Shown piece by piece: positions 1 to 11,413 of a DNA stretch of 64,000 nt; position 1 is the first letter of the stretch; each line of letters begins with the position of its first letter. The position numbers were made by a program, and so were the translations under genes. The notes beneath the pieces were generated by a model. It was given only the letters and a program-made list of their open reading frames with translations, had not been told where the DNA came from and did no database searches. The stretch spans positions 304,196-368,195 of the forward strand of contig JABANP010000009.1 of assembly GCA_013115135.1 (NCBI GenBank), in the 5' to 3' direction. Source of the DNA: Perkinsus olseni (lineage: Eukaryota > Perkinsozoa > Perkinsida > Perkinsidae).

Positions 1-430
1 ACTGAAGCCGGAGAGCAACAGCAGAACATCCCTACAGGGCCAGCGCGAACCGTCCAGAGGGAACTGGAGTGGGAGAATGGTAAGGAGCTCCACCTCAGGG
101 AGGAGGGCCGCGAAGGCGGTGACCAGCCAGAATAGCGTAGAGTAAGCTAGCATGATAAGGTGAATGGGAAGACGACATGCGCAGAGATCAGCCGGGGGGG
201 GCTTCAACTAGAAGGACGGCACGCAACAGCAGGTGTGCCGCCTCTAGTGTCCGAAGCGTCCTTAGAAGCATCTTCCCGCAGAAATGAACCGTAGAGTCCA
301 CGTTCTGCCGCGATCCCAACCTGACAACGACCGACATCATCGTAGGGCTCAACTGGAACACAACAGAACAGCACCAGCAACAGCAACATACGTACATCGT
401 TACAGAGGAAATTTTCGTCGGAACTCTGCA

Positions 431-1485
431 TCATTTAAGAACCCACCATCCGACTCCTGATTTGGCCGGGCATGTTACCCCACAACATGATTTTGGACAG
501 AACTCCCCTGCTTTGAGACAAAGCATCGCTGAGCAGCAGGTTGAATTCCCCGTTGAAGACGATCTCGCGTCGAGACGGGCGAGTTTCTTCTTCAGCCGAG
601 TGCCGCACAGTCTCCTCACAAGAGCACTGTTCTTCTCCGATTCTTCTCCGAAACTCGATCTCGTGAGGTGGGCAGCAAATCCGCGTACAGCTCTTGAGCA
701 GAGATGGAACATGCTTTTGCCCCGGCCTTGTCGAAGCATTTCCTCCACCGAAGGAATCCACTCACTCAAGACTCGGTTGAATCTACCCATTGCCAGTGCC
801 CTGAAAAGAGACATAGCCTGAAGAGCCTCGGAGGCGACGGACACCATCATACCGCTGAGTCAAATCCTCACATATCGCGTCGTCGTCATCAACATCCTCG
901 GCAAGTGGCCTGGAAAACAGCGAGAACGAGCGGCCAAAGGCGTTCGATCTCACCCTCCAAGCTTGAACTTCTTCCCGCACTTCAGCTGGACCAGTCGAAC
1001 CGCCGCTTCTTGACCATTCACCGACTTCCTTTCCGGCTCAGTTCCCAGTCCACTACCGATATCTCCCGCGCCACTCGGAGGTTCCACAGTCGTGCTGGCT
1101 ATATCCACGGCTTCTGGACGGGCCGCAGCTTCGACATGACCATCAGCTGCCTGCCTCGTTTCAATGACGGCTTCCACTGTAATATCAAAGCTTGCGGGCT
1201 TCTTCACTCTCGGGCTGGGGATTTCACCCAACGCCACTCTGCCTTCCCAAATGGGCTCCGCGACTTCTAACAATTCAAATACCGCCTTCCCTTTGCTCCC
1301 AGCATCAACCATACAGTATTCCGTATCTTCTATGTCGTATCCCCTGGGATTCGTGATCTGAGAGAACGGCGGTTGTGAATTCTCACCAAGATAATCGTGG
1401 TGATACTCCATCTGCCTACCTCCAATTCGGCCCTAGCAAGAACTCCTGCCATCAAGCCGATCAGTGCTCCGCAGTTGGATACCAT
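431..1485 (-). CDS. Secreted protein of unknown family, proximal tandem copy (4 exons)
   Basis: Exon 1 (1485-1420) encodes a hydrophobic signal peptide that ends in RAELE. A 62-nt intron (1358-1419) follows. Exon 2 (1357-954) begins ITNPRGYDIEDTEYCMVDAG and ends KCGKKFKLG. Intron 910-953 precedes a small exon 3 (909-853, PLAEDVDDDDAICEDLTQ). Intron 801-852 precedes exon 4 (800-431), which carries GKSMFHLCSRAV and a cysteine-rich tail ending GWWVLK and a TAA stop. All introns are GT-AG and the frame is kept through every junction. The mature part is moderately acidic with scattered cysteines, and I recognise no domain. A secreted or vacuolar protein is inferred only from the leader. The tandem paralogue lies immediately upstream. 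Confidence 0.7.
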
Positions 1486-1633
1486 CGCAGGAGTGAAATC
1501 CCAAAACTACGAGACGGTGACACTACCTCATCCGCTGAGAACAGCATAGGGAGATCTGCCAAGGCCGTGCAGCGAACGACGCCATGTCGAGCTAGCACTA
1601 AGCGGGCCGAAGAATATGGCCGATAGGCTTCCG

Positions 1634-2909
1634 CTATGGAGTTCCGTAGCTCCGCGCGGTAGGCGCCTGAGAAGTTTCACGGTGTTCTGATTGTCTAGTC
1701 CACAATAAATCTGAGTTCCCTGTATCACAGGAAGATGGTGGAGGTCTCTCGCCAATGCACGAGGAGAGTACTCGCAATGAGCTGGCAAGTTCATCTTTAC
1801 GTAGAATCCCGCAATCAGTACAAGGGGTTCGGCCGAAACGCAACAGAACAGCAACAGCAACAGCAACATAAGAACATCGTAAGCGAGCGAAATCCCGTCG
1901 GAACTCAGCATCATTTGAGAACCCACAGCAGCAGGTCGAGTTTTGCGTTAAGGGCGAGCTGGCGTCGATCTCAGCAGGCTCCTCTTTGACTCGTGTGTCG
2001 CACAGCCTCTCTACAAAGACACGGTTCTTCTCCGATTCCCCACCGAACCCCGTCTTCTCGAGCTTGGCGGCCACCTCGTGTACAGCCTTCGAGCATACAT
2101 CGAACATGCTTTTGCCAGGGCCTTTCCGCCGAACCTCGCCTATCCTCGGTATCGAATCATGCAAGGCTTGATTGAAGCTATCGATTCGTCGTGCCCTGAA
2201 TAAAGAGACCTAAGACGATGGCCGCGGCAAAGGCAACCCCCGTCTTACCGGCGAGTCAAGCCTTCACATATCGCATCCTCGTCATCAACATCCTGGGTGA
2301 GTGGCCTGGAACAAGGCGAATATGAGCGCCCACAGGCATTCCATCTCACCCCGCCAGCTTGAACTTTTTCCCGCACTTGAGATGCACCAGCCGAACCGCC
2401 GGCTTCCAAGGATTCACTCGCTTCCTTTCCGGCTCGAATTCCCCTTGACTGGCGACTTCCTCGGCCAGCACCCCATCTCCCACAGGACTAGGAGGATCCC
2501 CAGTCGCGCCGGTTATACCCATGGGCTCAGGACGGGCCACGGTTCCAACATCACCGTCAGCTGCTGCATGCCTCGTTTCAATGACCGCTTCTACTGTAAT
2601 ATCAACACTAGCAGGTTTCTTCACTTTCGGGCTAGGGATTTCACCCAACGCCACTCTGCTTATCGGAACTGGCTGCACCACTTCCTCTAATTCAAATACC
2701 GCCGTCCCTTTGCTGCCAGCATCAACCATACAGTAACCCGTGTCTTCGATATCGTAGCCTCTCGGATTCGTGACCTGATAAAAAAGGCAACGGTGGCTGT
2801 TCATGAAGATGAGGGTGATGAACACACCGCTCGACATGTTTACTTCCAGTTCTGCCTCGACAAGGATTCCTGTCAACAGTAAGATCAGCGACTCGCAGCT
2901 GAACATCAT
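1634..2909 (-). CDS. Secreted protein of unknown family, distal tandem copy (4 exons)
   Basis: Exon 1 (2909-2844) encodes MMFSCESLILLLTGILVEAE, a signal peptide. Intron 2775-2843 is followed by exon 2 (2774-2350), exon 3 (2305-2249) and exon 4 (2195-1634), separated by introns of 44 and 53 nt. Exon phases match the neighbouring copy exactly. The C terminus differs. Where the proximal copy stops after VLK, this copy reads on through a CAA/CAG-rich segment (GTTGCT repeats on the coding strand) for about 100 more codons. That extension may be real, or it may be read-through after loss of the ancestral stop. An intron acceptor there cannot be excluded. The family is unknown to me. Confidence 0.65.
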
Positions 2910-3375
2910 AGTGGCGGAGGAGAGAAGGAAATACCAGATATCTCTGCACCGGCGGCTTCACCGCAGGAGAGACAACGATAGCGATCTCGATCACATTGGA
3001 AAGCGTCCCGCGGAAAACACAATCTGTGCGAGTAAGCGCCTGGAAATAACGCGCATCAACGATCGACTCCTCGGAAATGGGCTGTCGAGCGGGGAATGTA
3101 GGCGAACAGGAACGGTCACGGCAGCAGCACACCCCAGGAAGGTCAACGCGGCAGATTCGGAGGGCTTGAAAGTGATTGATAGTACTGCATGCATGGTGAG
3201 CTGCCAATGAGGTGGTGACGCTGATGACATTCAGCAGCAGTGATGCCATACCATTGCAGCTACGCCTTCAATGTGAACCCTCGAAGAGAGCTTAAATGAC
3301 CTTGGTCTGGACAGGGTGACTGAATGAGCACAGCAGGGAAGATCGTCTCCGGCTGACGAATCCGGAGGTTGATGC
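2910..3375. other. Intergenic; weak minus-strand ORF with a hydrophobic start
   Basis: A minus-strand reading frame starting at 3249 has a signal-peptide-like beginning (MASLLLNVISVTTSLAAHH) but runs into the first exon of the tandem gene in another frame. No exon chain was found. It may be a relic of a third tandem copy or chance. Confidence 0.3.
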
Positions 3376-5235
3376 CTACTTTTCTCTCGCCTTATCATTC
3401 TCATTCTGGTGCTCCTCACGATGCTTCAGCTTGTCCTCGAACGCCTTCAGTCGCTTGGACTCGTCCTTCTTCAGTGCCTGTGGACAGAAATGAACACCTC
3501 GCTGATGATGCCATTGCGGAAAACACTAAACGCCAGCATATACAGTGCCGGCCAGCCACTCGTGGCAGCGGGCTCTAGCTCCTCGCCCGCCAGTCCGCGA
3601 CGCACGTCAGCAAGTTTGTCGAGCTGGTCAGCTGCTTGGGCCTCCATTTTGAGCTGTTCCAACTCCATCATCATCTCGAAGAACTGCTCCCGATTTTTCC
3701 GAACGGCCCTGAGACTCGCAAGTCACATATCCTCCTCGCCAGAGCATTCACCGTCCGTGAGCCCTTTCCAGAGATACCCATACTTACACTTCCGAGTTGT
3801 CATCTAGACCACTGCTGCCGTCGTCTTCTTCAAACTCATAGCTTTCTTCTTCTTCTTCCTCGTCCTCGTCGGCCTCACTGCTGCTCTCCTCATACTCTTC
3901 GTCCTCTCCGCTGACATCTTCCTCATCTTCCACATCCTCTTCACCAGCCTTCAGCTTGGCCAGCTCGTCGCGTATGAATTTAGCCTAGAAGGAAGCTTGG
4001 TCCGGCACGCCTCAATAACAGCGTCCATCCTTCCCCACGTCAGCTTCAGCTTGAGCCTTCTCCGCTCTAGTCTGCAACCTGGTCAGTTCTTCTTCGATGA
4101 AGCGAGCCTGAAGAACCTCGACCTACGGGAATTGCGAGAGCGATTCCAACTTACGTCATCATCGATCAACCTGAGGTCCAACTCCAACTGTTCTTTCTCG
4201 TTCTGAAGCTGGAAGAAGAAAGACCTCTACACTCACTACCCGAACCCTCGCGTGTCGATCCCTTACTTGTCTCAGGGAGATCTCCTTATCGAGTAGCTCT
4301 TCTCTCAGGGCATGTACCAGCTTCTTGGCCTCATCGATAAGGCCACTCCTGCTGCGATTCAGGTCCCGAAGAGTATCAATTTCAACTGAAGAGACCTCTC
4401 TGATCCCCCCGCCGTTGATGTATCCTTACGCTTGATACAGTCGTACCGCTCCTCGCTACGGCGAGCCTCCATCAGAAGCTCCTTGAGCTCGGTGTTTAGC
4501 TTATTGGCCACCTTGTCCTCAACTTCCGCCTCAGAGTCTCTACTGCGGTGACAAGTACCCAACTTCACGTATATGTAGAGACTCACCTTTCATGGGCCAT
4601 TCCATCGACCTCCACCTTCTCCGAGGGAGCTGCGGGCGCCGTTGCATCTGAAAAAACTCGAGCTGGTTCTTGCTTTCACTCGCGGCAAACTTACCAACGG
4701 GGACGACGCCGCTTGATTTCTCCTCAACATTCTTGTTCTGGCGTTCGCATGCAGCGGGCGCGGGCTGGGAGGCCTCGGTCTTAACTACGGTTCTGTCGGA
4801 CAAGCCTTGACCTGATCGACATAGACTAGTGTGAGGACCCGCTCAATTCTTTCAATCGACCGATAGGCCGATAACAAGGTGTACAGACGCTCGGAATCTC
4901 CCGTTGAAGAGCCAGTGAAACTGTGACAACAAATCGAACGGCTTCTTACTTCTCTGCGCATCCGCATCGCCTATACTCTCAACCACAGTAGTCACAGACT
5001 CCATGGACTCTACTCGGACGGTTGGCCTGGGAGGCGGATAGGTCGTGAACGGCGTGCGGGGAATGACCAGCATAGGGGCTGGGAACACTGAGAGACAGCA
5101 GGAGATCCGGCCGAGGCCAGACTGGCAATACTCACAGGATGGCCAGAATACAGCGGGCTCGGAGCCGGCGCCGGGGGTTGGAGGTACCGAGTTGCTGACA
5201 GCGGGAGGGTAGTGCTGAGCAGGCGGTGGGAACAT
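3376..5235 (-). CDS. Coiled-coil protein with acidic region (about 10 exons)
   Basis: The start is ATG 5235-5233 (MFPPPAQHYPPAV), a Pro-rich N terminus. The first intron is 5088-5135. Later exons give heptad-rich helix, including NTELKELLMEARRSEERYD, LIDEAKKLVHALREELLDKE, LQNEKEQLELDLRLIDDD and VEVLQARFIEEEL. A run of Asp and Glu follows (around 3790-3960), then MMMELEQLKMEAQAADQLDK and a short Lys-rich end (KKDESKRLKAFEDKLK), with stop at 3378-3376. Introns are about 30-60 nt with GTAAG or GTGCG donors. The protein is likely cytoplasmic and structural or scaffolding. I do not recognise a specific family. A Pro-rich head plus long coiled coil fits cytoskeletal or trafficking adaptors, but this is only a possibility. 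Confidence 0.6.
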
Positions 5236-6408
5236 GGCTAAGACGACGCAATGAAGTCTGTCAACGGAACACAGCGGAGGCGATTTATACCGCCCAAAAA
5301 TGAACAGGAAGCCCCGTGTCGCGGCCACACAAGCACAGCGATCGTGCAGTCGCCGGCCGTGGCCAACATAGGGGCGAAGCTCCTCAACCGAACTCACCGC
5401 AAGGACGGCCCACAACGGGCGGCGGGACGATCATAACAACACTATGTGACATACGAGAGATGACAACGAGGACTCTGACGATATCAGGGTGATAGCAGCT
5501 CAGCCTCAAGATGCATCTTCGAACACCGGAAGACACAACCTGGTGGGGACGAGTTCGCCTGGCTCTGGAGGACTGGGTGAAAGACTGTAAAGAAACGCTT
5601 GTGAGCGATAAGAGTGGGAGCCCATGCGCGGCAGAAAAGGGTTGAAGCCATTGTAGCTAAGACCGCTGCCCAAGCAGAACAATCGTGAAATCCGTCGAGT
5701 CGACGGTCAAAGTACCAGACAAAACCTTCACTGTGCGCGTAGCAGGATATGAACCTTCGCTCGCCCATTGAGGAAACGCATCCGAAGGTGGATGCATTCA
5801 CGTGGAGATTCAGGAGAGGCATGGAACTTGATACCACACTTCCACGGATTTACGCCGGGTTAAATGGGGAACCCTCCATAGCAATCGTCTATCGAGGAAC
5901 CGCGACAAATGGACACACGCCTTAGCAGGCGGGTGGGAGCCTAGGCATGCCAAGCACACACATATAGCGACTCCACTGGGAGTAAAATAGTTGAGGTTGC
6001 TGGACCGACGACAGCTACTATCATCGAGTGCTGGGTTTCTGCTCACGCAGGGCCTGTCCAGATCACTGAGTCGATTGTGGGGCGACACGAGCAGGCTTCA
6101 TACTAGCAGACCTGAATCGAGAAGGGTTCCTGTAGGAGCTATGAATCGCGCCTCGAGGCGCTGTATAGGACGGAGTTGAACATGAATGCCCCGCAAAGCG
6201 CAAGTCGTGCGAGATGGAGACTGCATTGTGGCAAGAGATCGGGATCAGATGAGTCGAGATCGTGCAAGACCTGCATGAAGCAGGGTCATTGCCAGCAAGA
6301 GTCTAAGCCGACCCAGTTAGTCGAGTTGGATCGGAAAGGGCATGCGTGGAAGTTCCACGGTGGAACCTCTCTGACCCACAGCTCACAGGCTCGATGATGA
6401 TGTTGATG
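5236..6408. other. No supported gene
   Basis: Several short frames on both strands (for example 5484-5837 and 5810-6088 minus, 6176-6397 plus) lack splice-linked neighbours or a recognisable protein pattern. The stretch lies between a gene starting leftward at 5235 and one ending at 6409, so it holds the promoter of the former and the 3' end of the latter. Confidence 0.4.
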
Positions 6409-7722
6409 TCAAACACGAAGTAGTTTCCTATGCACACACAAGCTCATGGACCCAGCGACCAGGGCTTGTATTCCGCCCATCAAAAACGGCAGAGGCGGAG
6501 AATAGAAGAACAAGGGCCCGGTCACAATGGTGGCGAGAAGTCGCCCTATGCCTTGGGCAAACGACAAATACCCCATCATGGCGCCGAGACGATCTTCCGG
6601 TGTCAGTTCTGCCACCATGTTCGGCAGAGCGTCCTGAAACATGCTAGAAAAGATTCCTAGCAGAACCCATTTCAGGGCGAAATACACGAAAACATTTCCT
6701 AATGTCAAGGGCGCGATAAGGGAAGAGAATCCATACAAAACGTAAGACACCATCCCTATCGCAGAACTAGTGAACCGTATCTTATTTCTCAGGTAGATAA
6801 AAACACGGGTACCAACAATAATAAATATACCATCGCCGAAGTTACTCAGCCCCATAGTGAGTGGGGTCATGCGAAAGAGATCTCGCATGACCAATGGGGA
6901 AGAATAACCAAGTTGCATTATAGTCAACATGGACAAAGCGGACATGGAAAAAAGGAGGGTATAAATGTTACGACTAACACGACTGTCATTATCGAGAGAA
7001 GTTTCATGAGCGATTATGGCAGAACTCGGGAGAACCTCGTGGCGGTTGTTGTCGGTGGCGGTGAAGCTGCAACTTGGCAGAAATAAAAAAAGAAGGACAA
7101 ATTCTACACCCGCCCACAGGAATATAACAAAAAAAGGTACCCACAATCCGAAAATTGCTAGTATGCCACCTATTGAAGGGGCGACACAGATGCAGAACCC
7201 TGGAATCATCCCCAAGTAGCCGAGATAGGCTGTACGCCTGTCGGGGTCCGGCGCGTTCTCCGCGATAAAAGCCGACACCACTGGTCGGCCACCACCAGCT
7301 AAGCCGGTGATAAATCGATACAGAATAAATGGCCAGTATGATTCGCTGGATGCCATCAGGCCATATCCAACAGACACGCCTAACATGGAGGCGAGCAACA
7401 AAGGTTTTCTACCAAACTCGTCAGAGAGACGGCCCATTATGGGCGGAGAAATGATCATACCAACACTATGTGACACAAGGACCAAGGATAGGGCAAGTCC
7501 TTGGTCCAAATCTTCACAACCTCGAAGATGACGAGCGGATCGTTTGTCCACGAGCATCGGGAGGATATTGAAAGGCATACTCACACCAAGGTAATCAATA
7601 ACGAACGACATGAAGACCAGCACGAAGTGGTACGTTCGGACGCGAGGGGCAGCAGAGGCATTGGGTCGGCTGCCTGGCAGCAATGGAATGCGACTTTGGC
7701 CTTCCTCAGTCGCTATTGACAT
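6409..7722 (-). CDS. MFS transporter, 437 aa, single exon
   Basis: This is a 12-helix major facilitator of normal length (437 residues) without introns. The loop 2-3 signature reads GRLSDEFGRKPLLL at about residues 97-110, and the second half has the expected hydrophobic pattern ending near SMSLCVHRKLLRV. The N-terminal tail (about 30 residues) is hydrophilic. The motif and length fit the drug:H+ antiporter/TetA-like branch, but the substrate cannot be read from sequence. It should sit in the plasma membrane or an endomembrane. A second, unrelated-looking MFS gene lies 1.7 kb away on the same strand, with an unknown membrane protein between them. Confidence 0.85.
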   Translation of the reverse strand: MSIATEEGQSRIPLLPGSRPNASAAPRVRTYHFVLVFMSFVIDYLGVSMPFNILPMLVDKRSARHLRGCEDLDQGLALSLVLVSHSVGMIISPPIMGRLSDEFGRKPLLLASMLGVSVGYGLMASSESYWPFILYRFITGLAGGGRPVVSAFIAENAPDPDRRTAYLGYLGMIPGFCICVAPSIGGILAIFGLWVPFFVIFLWAGVEFVLLFLFLPSCSFTATDNNRHEVLPSSAIIAHETSLDNDSRVSRNIYTLLFSMSALSMLTIMQLGYSSPLVMRDLFRMTPLTMGLSNFGDGIFIIVGTRVFIYLRNKIRFTSSAIGMVSYVLYGFSSLIAPLTLGNVFVYFALKWVLLGIFSSMFQDALPNMVAELTPEDRLGAMMGYLSFAQGIGRLLATIVTGPLFFYSPPLPFLMGGIQALVAGSMSLCVHRKLLRV

Positions 7723-8304
7723 ACATCAGAACTGAAAAGAGGGTGAGTCGAGCCAATCCCGCTCAAGACGGCAGCAGCGGAATCATACAACGCCCTACTA
7801 CAGCGGCGGACTGTGGTGACGTGATAAAATACAACATGCAAAGATGAGGTCACTATGCCACATGCAAAGATGAAGGCCCTATGTCATGTGGCCTAATAGC
7901 CTCACTTTCTCATATTGAATTTCCTCCTAAAGACAGTCAGTGTTGATAAATTCTCTTCAAACAAGATGACACGGCTGGAAACGTGTGAAAACCGATCGTC
8001 CCGTCATTCAGTAGGAGCCTGCCGCGCTCACCGTACCGCCGATAGAAACGAGTATTCTACACCACTTCACAGCGTCTTTTATATGATCCGACAATTCTTC
8101 ACGACACGCGGAGGGAGAATGAAGCCCTTAGAACGCCTTCGAACCCGTTGACGGGAATCGAAGAATAGAAATGCAGACCTGCCTCTGCGACTCTATTGAA
8201 GACGATTGAAAATGCCAACTTGGCACAACCCGTCCAGAGTACTGATAATCATGAATTAAGCGACTATTGTTCTCGAACATAAGTCAAGTCGAATGAATCA
8301 CTTG
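7723..8304. other. Intergenic, upstream of the first MFS gene
   Basis: No supported gene. A direct repeat of about 16 nt containing catgcaaagatga occurs near 7832-7846 and 7861-7874. It lies in the expected promoter region of the MFS gene that starts at 7722. I see no other structure. Confidence 0.35.
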
Positions 8305-9315
8305 TTAAAGCCAGCCGATCTCGACAAGGACGTCTCTGATCCGCCTCAGTGCTGGCGCCTCCGGATCGTAGGTGGGGCGTTCACTACCAGGCTCGTCGTC
8401 CTCCACGCAGTTCTCTCCGCAACCAAGCCAATCAAACCAAAAATGCCGAGCCTGCGCGGCAGAGCTCGAGTGATTCACATGATGGAGCTTGCCGGCTACG
8501 GCGCCCAGCGCTCCGCCGCACAACGCCCCCGCGGCACTCATACCGCCAGTGAAGGCAAGCCCAATAGTGGGCTGACCCCAGCCCAGCTGGCACAGACCGG
8601 AGTAGAGGACCAGCGATAAGGGACCGGTACCACTGGCCAGGGACACACTGAGTACCACTGAGGACGCTGCCCCGATGAGAGCTCCGAACCAGGCCCCGGC
8701 AGTTCCCAGCGTTCTTGTCAACCCATCAGAAGATCTTCGAAGCAGAGCGCGCGTCCACTCGGCAAGGGCAAGGCCACCTGTGTTGAAAGCAAGAACTGTA
8801 GCATAAAAAGGGGCCCACGTGGAAGAGGTGGTGACGATGAGCAAGGCGCTCGACGCCAGACTCGCCCAAGGGCTCAGAACCGTGCCGACCCTCATGCAGG
8901 CCTCCCAGACCACCGGCAGACCATCTCCGGAACATTCCCGTATAATGGTGAGTACAGATGTGCTCGCAGTCGCAATGACACCAACCTCGGCCATCGAGAG
9001 AGTCCAGTGCAGGGCTGGGTGGATGGAGTAGAGGAGGAAGCCTTGAGTGGTCGCACCGCTCAGGGACAACACAGCCGTTACCGTCGAGGCTGCCGAGTGT
9101 GTCGCCTCGACGACGGACACTAGTCTGGAAAATCTACCACTGTCTCCTGGGTACAGCCTGACTCCCTTTAAAATGCGGATCTTCTTTGATGACCACCTCC
9201 TGGATTCGCTCGGGACCAGTCGGATACCCTTTCTTCTTCGGACAAGGTGCATCGGTAACCGCCAAAGAACAACCTTCCCCTCGTACTCGGGACTCCGCTG
9301 CTGCAGGCATGACAA
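8305..9315 (-). CDS. Multi-pass membrane protein of unknown family, 336 aa
   Basis: A single open frame. Residues 1-75 are basic (RRRKGIR, KKIRILKG). The rest is a chain of about seven hydrophobic segments rich in Ala, Ser, Thr and Gly, such as LSPWASLASSALLIVTTSS and the FGALIGAASSVVL stretch, followed by a short hydrophilic tail with a Cys pair (WLGCGENCVEDDE). The pattern is clearly that of an integral membrane protein, and I recognise no family. An upstream exon could exist, because the long basic head is unusual for a start. It lies between two MFS genes on the same strand, but a functional link is only conjecture. Confidence 0.6.
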   Translation of the reverse strand: MSCLQQRSPEYEGKVVLWRLPMHLVRRRKGIRLVPSESRRWSSKKIRILKGVRLYPGDSGRFSRLVSVVEATHSAASTVTAVLSLSGATTQGFLLYSIHPALHWTLSMAEVGVIATASTSVLTIIRECSGDGLPVVWEACMRVGTVLSPWASLASSALLIVTTSSTWAPFYATVLAFNTGGLALAEWTRALLRRSSDGLTRTLGTAGAWFGALIGAASSVVLSVSLASGTGPLSLVLYSGLCQLGWGQPTIGLAFTGGMSAAGALCGGALGAVAGKLHHVNHSSSAAQARHFWFDWLGCGENCVEDDEPGSERPTYDPEAPALRRIRDVLVEIGWL

Positions 9316-9422
9316 CCCGGCGAACCTAATCGACGCGATCTCCCCATCTAAGAAACTAACAGCGCAACACTTCTACAAATCACACAAGGCTACAACTATT
9401 TTTGCATGAGAGCATGGATTGG

Positions 9423-10929
9423 CTATGTTACAGGGCTGCTGCTACTGCTACTAGTGGTAGTAGTTCGCTCAGGTTCCGTCTCCTCAGAATGCTCCGCCAC
9501 CGGCCACTCCAACTCCGACAGCTTGCAGCCCGCAATAGAGTCTCGAAAGACGAATAGTAGCACCGGGGAGATGGTGCTGCCCAAGGCAATGAGCAGCCAC
9601 ATGAACTCCGCATGTCGGACACCGTTGGCCGGACACAGCGTGTCGAGCAGCCAACCGGAGACCGCGCCCGTGAACAGGGTAGCTACAAACATAGGGGTGG
9701 AGGCCAAGGCCATGTACGTTCCCTCGCGGCCGTCCTCTGCCACAGTGACGGTGTACTCATAAAGGCGAGGCGACCAGATGGACTCCCCTAGAGAGAGGCA
9801 CAGCACGAAGCAGACGCAGGTGATGTAGGTGTGACCCATGACCAGGAAGTAAGGGGAGACGGCGGTCACTGTAGCTCCGACTATTATCAGCTTCAGTGGG
9901 TGGTACTTGAGGGCCAATGGCGATAGCAAGGGGACTAGCAGCACTACACAGAGAGGGTTGAGGGCGATGATGGTGCCGTAAAGAGCTTCAGGACCGAACT
10001 CCCTGACCATGTACTTTGGGAAAGTAGCGTCCATGTGGCGGTATATCACCCGAACGCCCATCAACAGCACGACCAGTAGAAGGAACCGCCAGAAGCCATC
10101 GCTGGCCATGACCTCCTGGAAAAGCTGCCCAGGTGCTTTCTCAGAAGCCGCGTTGGGCTCCGAAGGAGGGTCCCTCAGGAAGAGCAGGCAAATGACCAGA
10201 CAAAGGGCTGTGACGAAGGCACCAGTGAGGAAGAGGATCCGATAGCTGGACACTGTTATATGGACGTCCCCTCCCGCCAGAGCCAAGGCGATACCTCGAG
10301 GGAAGGCACGGTGGAACGCGTCGATGCACGGCGCAGCTGTGATAGCCGCCACGTTCATGATGACGTAGAACATAGAAAAGGCAGTGGAACGGTCCTCGCC
10401 CTCAGTGAAACGCTTAATGGCTATCTGCATGACCGGGATGCCTAGAGCACCTCCGATCGGAAGGACGGTGAAGAGGACCGCAGCCAGGACGTGGGTCGAG
10501 TAGGTCGTCGCCATGACGAGTCTGGAGACTAGCAGTATGCTCATACCACCCGTGAGCGACCACCGTGGCCCGAGGGTGTCAATTACCGAACCCATGATGA
10601 AGCCATAGACGCTAACGAGCATACCATAAAAACCGTAACTCCAGCCAGCCTCCTCGTCAGAGAATCCAAACTCATCAGAGAGGAAGAGGATGAGAGTGTA
10701 GGCAAAGACAAAGTAGGCGTAGGACTCCAGGTACTTCAACAGGAATATGAGCCAGACTTCCTTTGGGCCACCGTTTCATCGACTTCCACCACATGGCCGC
10801 AGCGCTGGTCGTAGGCGGAAGATTCTCTTGTGGCTTGCCTTGCCGATTCCGCAGCAGCGGCTTCGACTCGTACGGTTCGGAAAAGCTGGACGTTGAATTT
10901 GACGCTTTCATGGCCAACACAAAATGCAC
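9423..10929 (-). CDS. MFS transporter, second gene, with one frame break near the N terminus
   Basis: The main open part (from about 10760 down to 9423) encodes 12 hydrophobic helices beginning KEVWLIFLLKYLESYAYF. It continues through SVIDTLGPRWSLTGG (a variant of the loop 2-3 motif) to a Ser/Thr-rich tail. The frame upstream encodes a plausible cytosolic N terminus (start near 10929, MHFVLAMKASN) that ends MKRWPK. Joining the two requires one base fewer in the AAA run at 10762-10764 (plus-str T run), giving RWPKEVW. The break is therefore probably a sequence error. If it is not, translation would have to start at the downstream Met (10739), which removes part of helix 1. The substrate is unknown. 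The gene lies head to head with selD, with a 484-bp gap. Confidence 0.75.
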
Positions 10930-11413
10930 TGAGAACGCCGTGTCCTCGGGAGGATCCTTCCTCCTCTTCCACCGCTATCTGTCGTGCTACTGTCACAGGG
11001 ACGACAACTCAACTTCCCGATGATGAAACTCGCGTGATTTCATAACAGCGTCTACAGCTGACGTGGTCTCCTAGAGCCCCTCTCCCGGCTTAACGAAGGA
11101 TCACGCCCCCCTGCTGTGTGAGGACAAGAGGGCGGTCCGAGAATGGACCCAAGTCACCTTGAAAGTGGCGTATGCATCTCAAGGGAATGAGCGTCGGCCC
11201 TGCGTCGGCGATCAATTCTGCGTCGAGGGCGTGCGCGATTTTTGATAGCGGAGCGACGCACAGCCCAGGACCGCAAAATCCACTTCTCGTTATACTCTAG
11301 CCTCTGGAAATTTTATCTGTTGGGCTTTCACCGAGTGTACGGGAACCCTGAAGCGGCGCATTACCTTCTCGTCTTATTCAGTTGATTTTTATCGAGCAGA
11401 GCCTGTCGTGTTT
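10930..11413. promoter_or_regulatory. Divergent intergenic region between an MFS gene and selD
   Basis: About 480 bp separate the leftward MFS start from the rightward selD start, so the promoters of both genes must lie here. I see no TATA box or repeat that would fix a transcription start. A short inverted motif around GCGTCGGCCCTGCGTCGG (11191-11208) may be chance. Confidence 0.4.

Larger units (their letters stand above)
190..2909 (-). repeat. Tandem gene duplication, two units of about 1.4 kb
   Basis: Two consecutive units on the minus strand carry the same four-exon gene with the same intron positions and phases. The shared landmarks are TNPRGYDIEDT, the VALGEIPSP segment, KCGKKFKL and GKSMF. 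Homology runs past the stop codon of the proximal copy into its 3' flank (about 190-430), which matches the 3' end of the distal copy. The units differ at many positions, so the duplication is not recent. The duplication itself is seen directly; its mechanism is not visible. Confidence 0.85.

Noticed and set aside
1528..1926. Minus ORF starting with a strong signal-peptide-like segment (and its counterpart at 204-434)
   Set aside because: It begins just at or after the 3' end of each tandem gene in another frame, and the Leu run comes from GTTGCT repeats. True signal peptides of both copies were found at 1485 and 2909.
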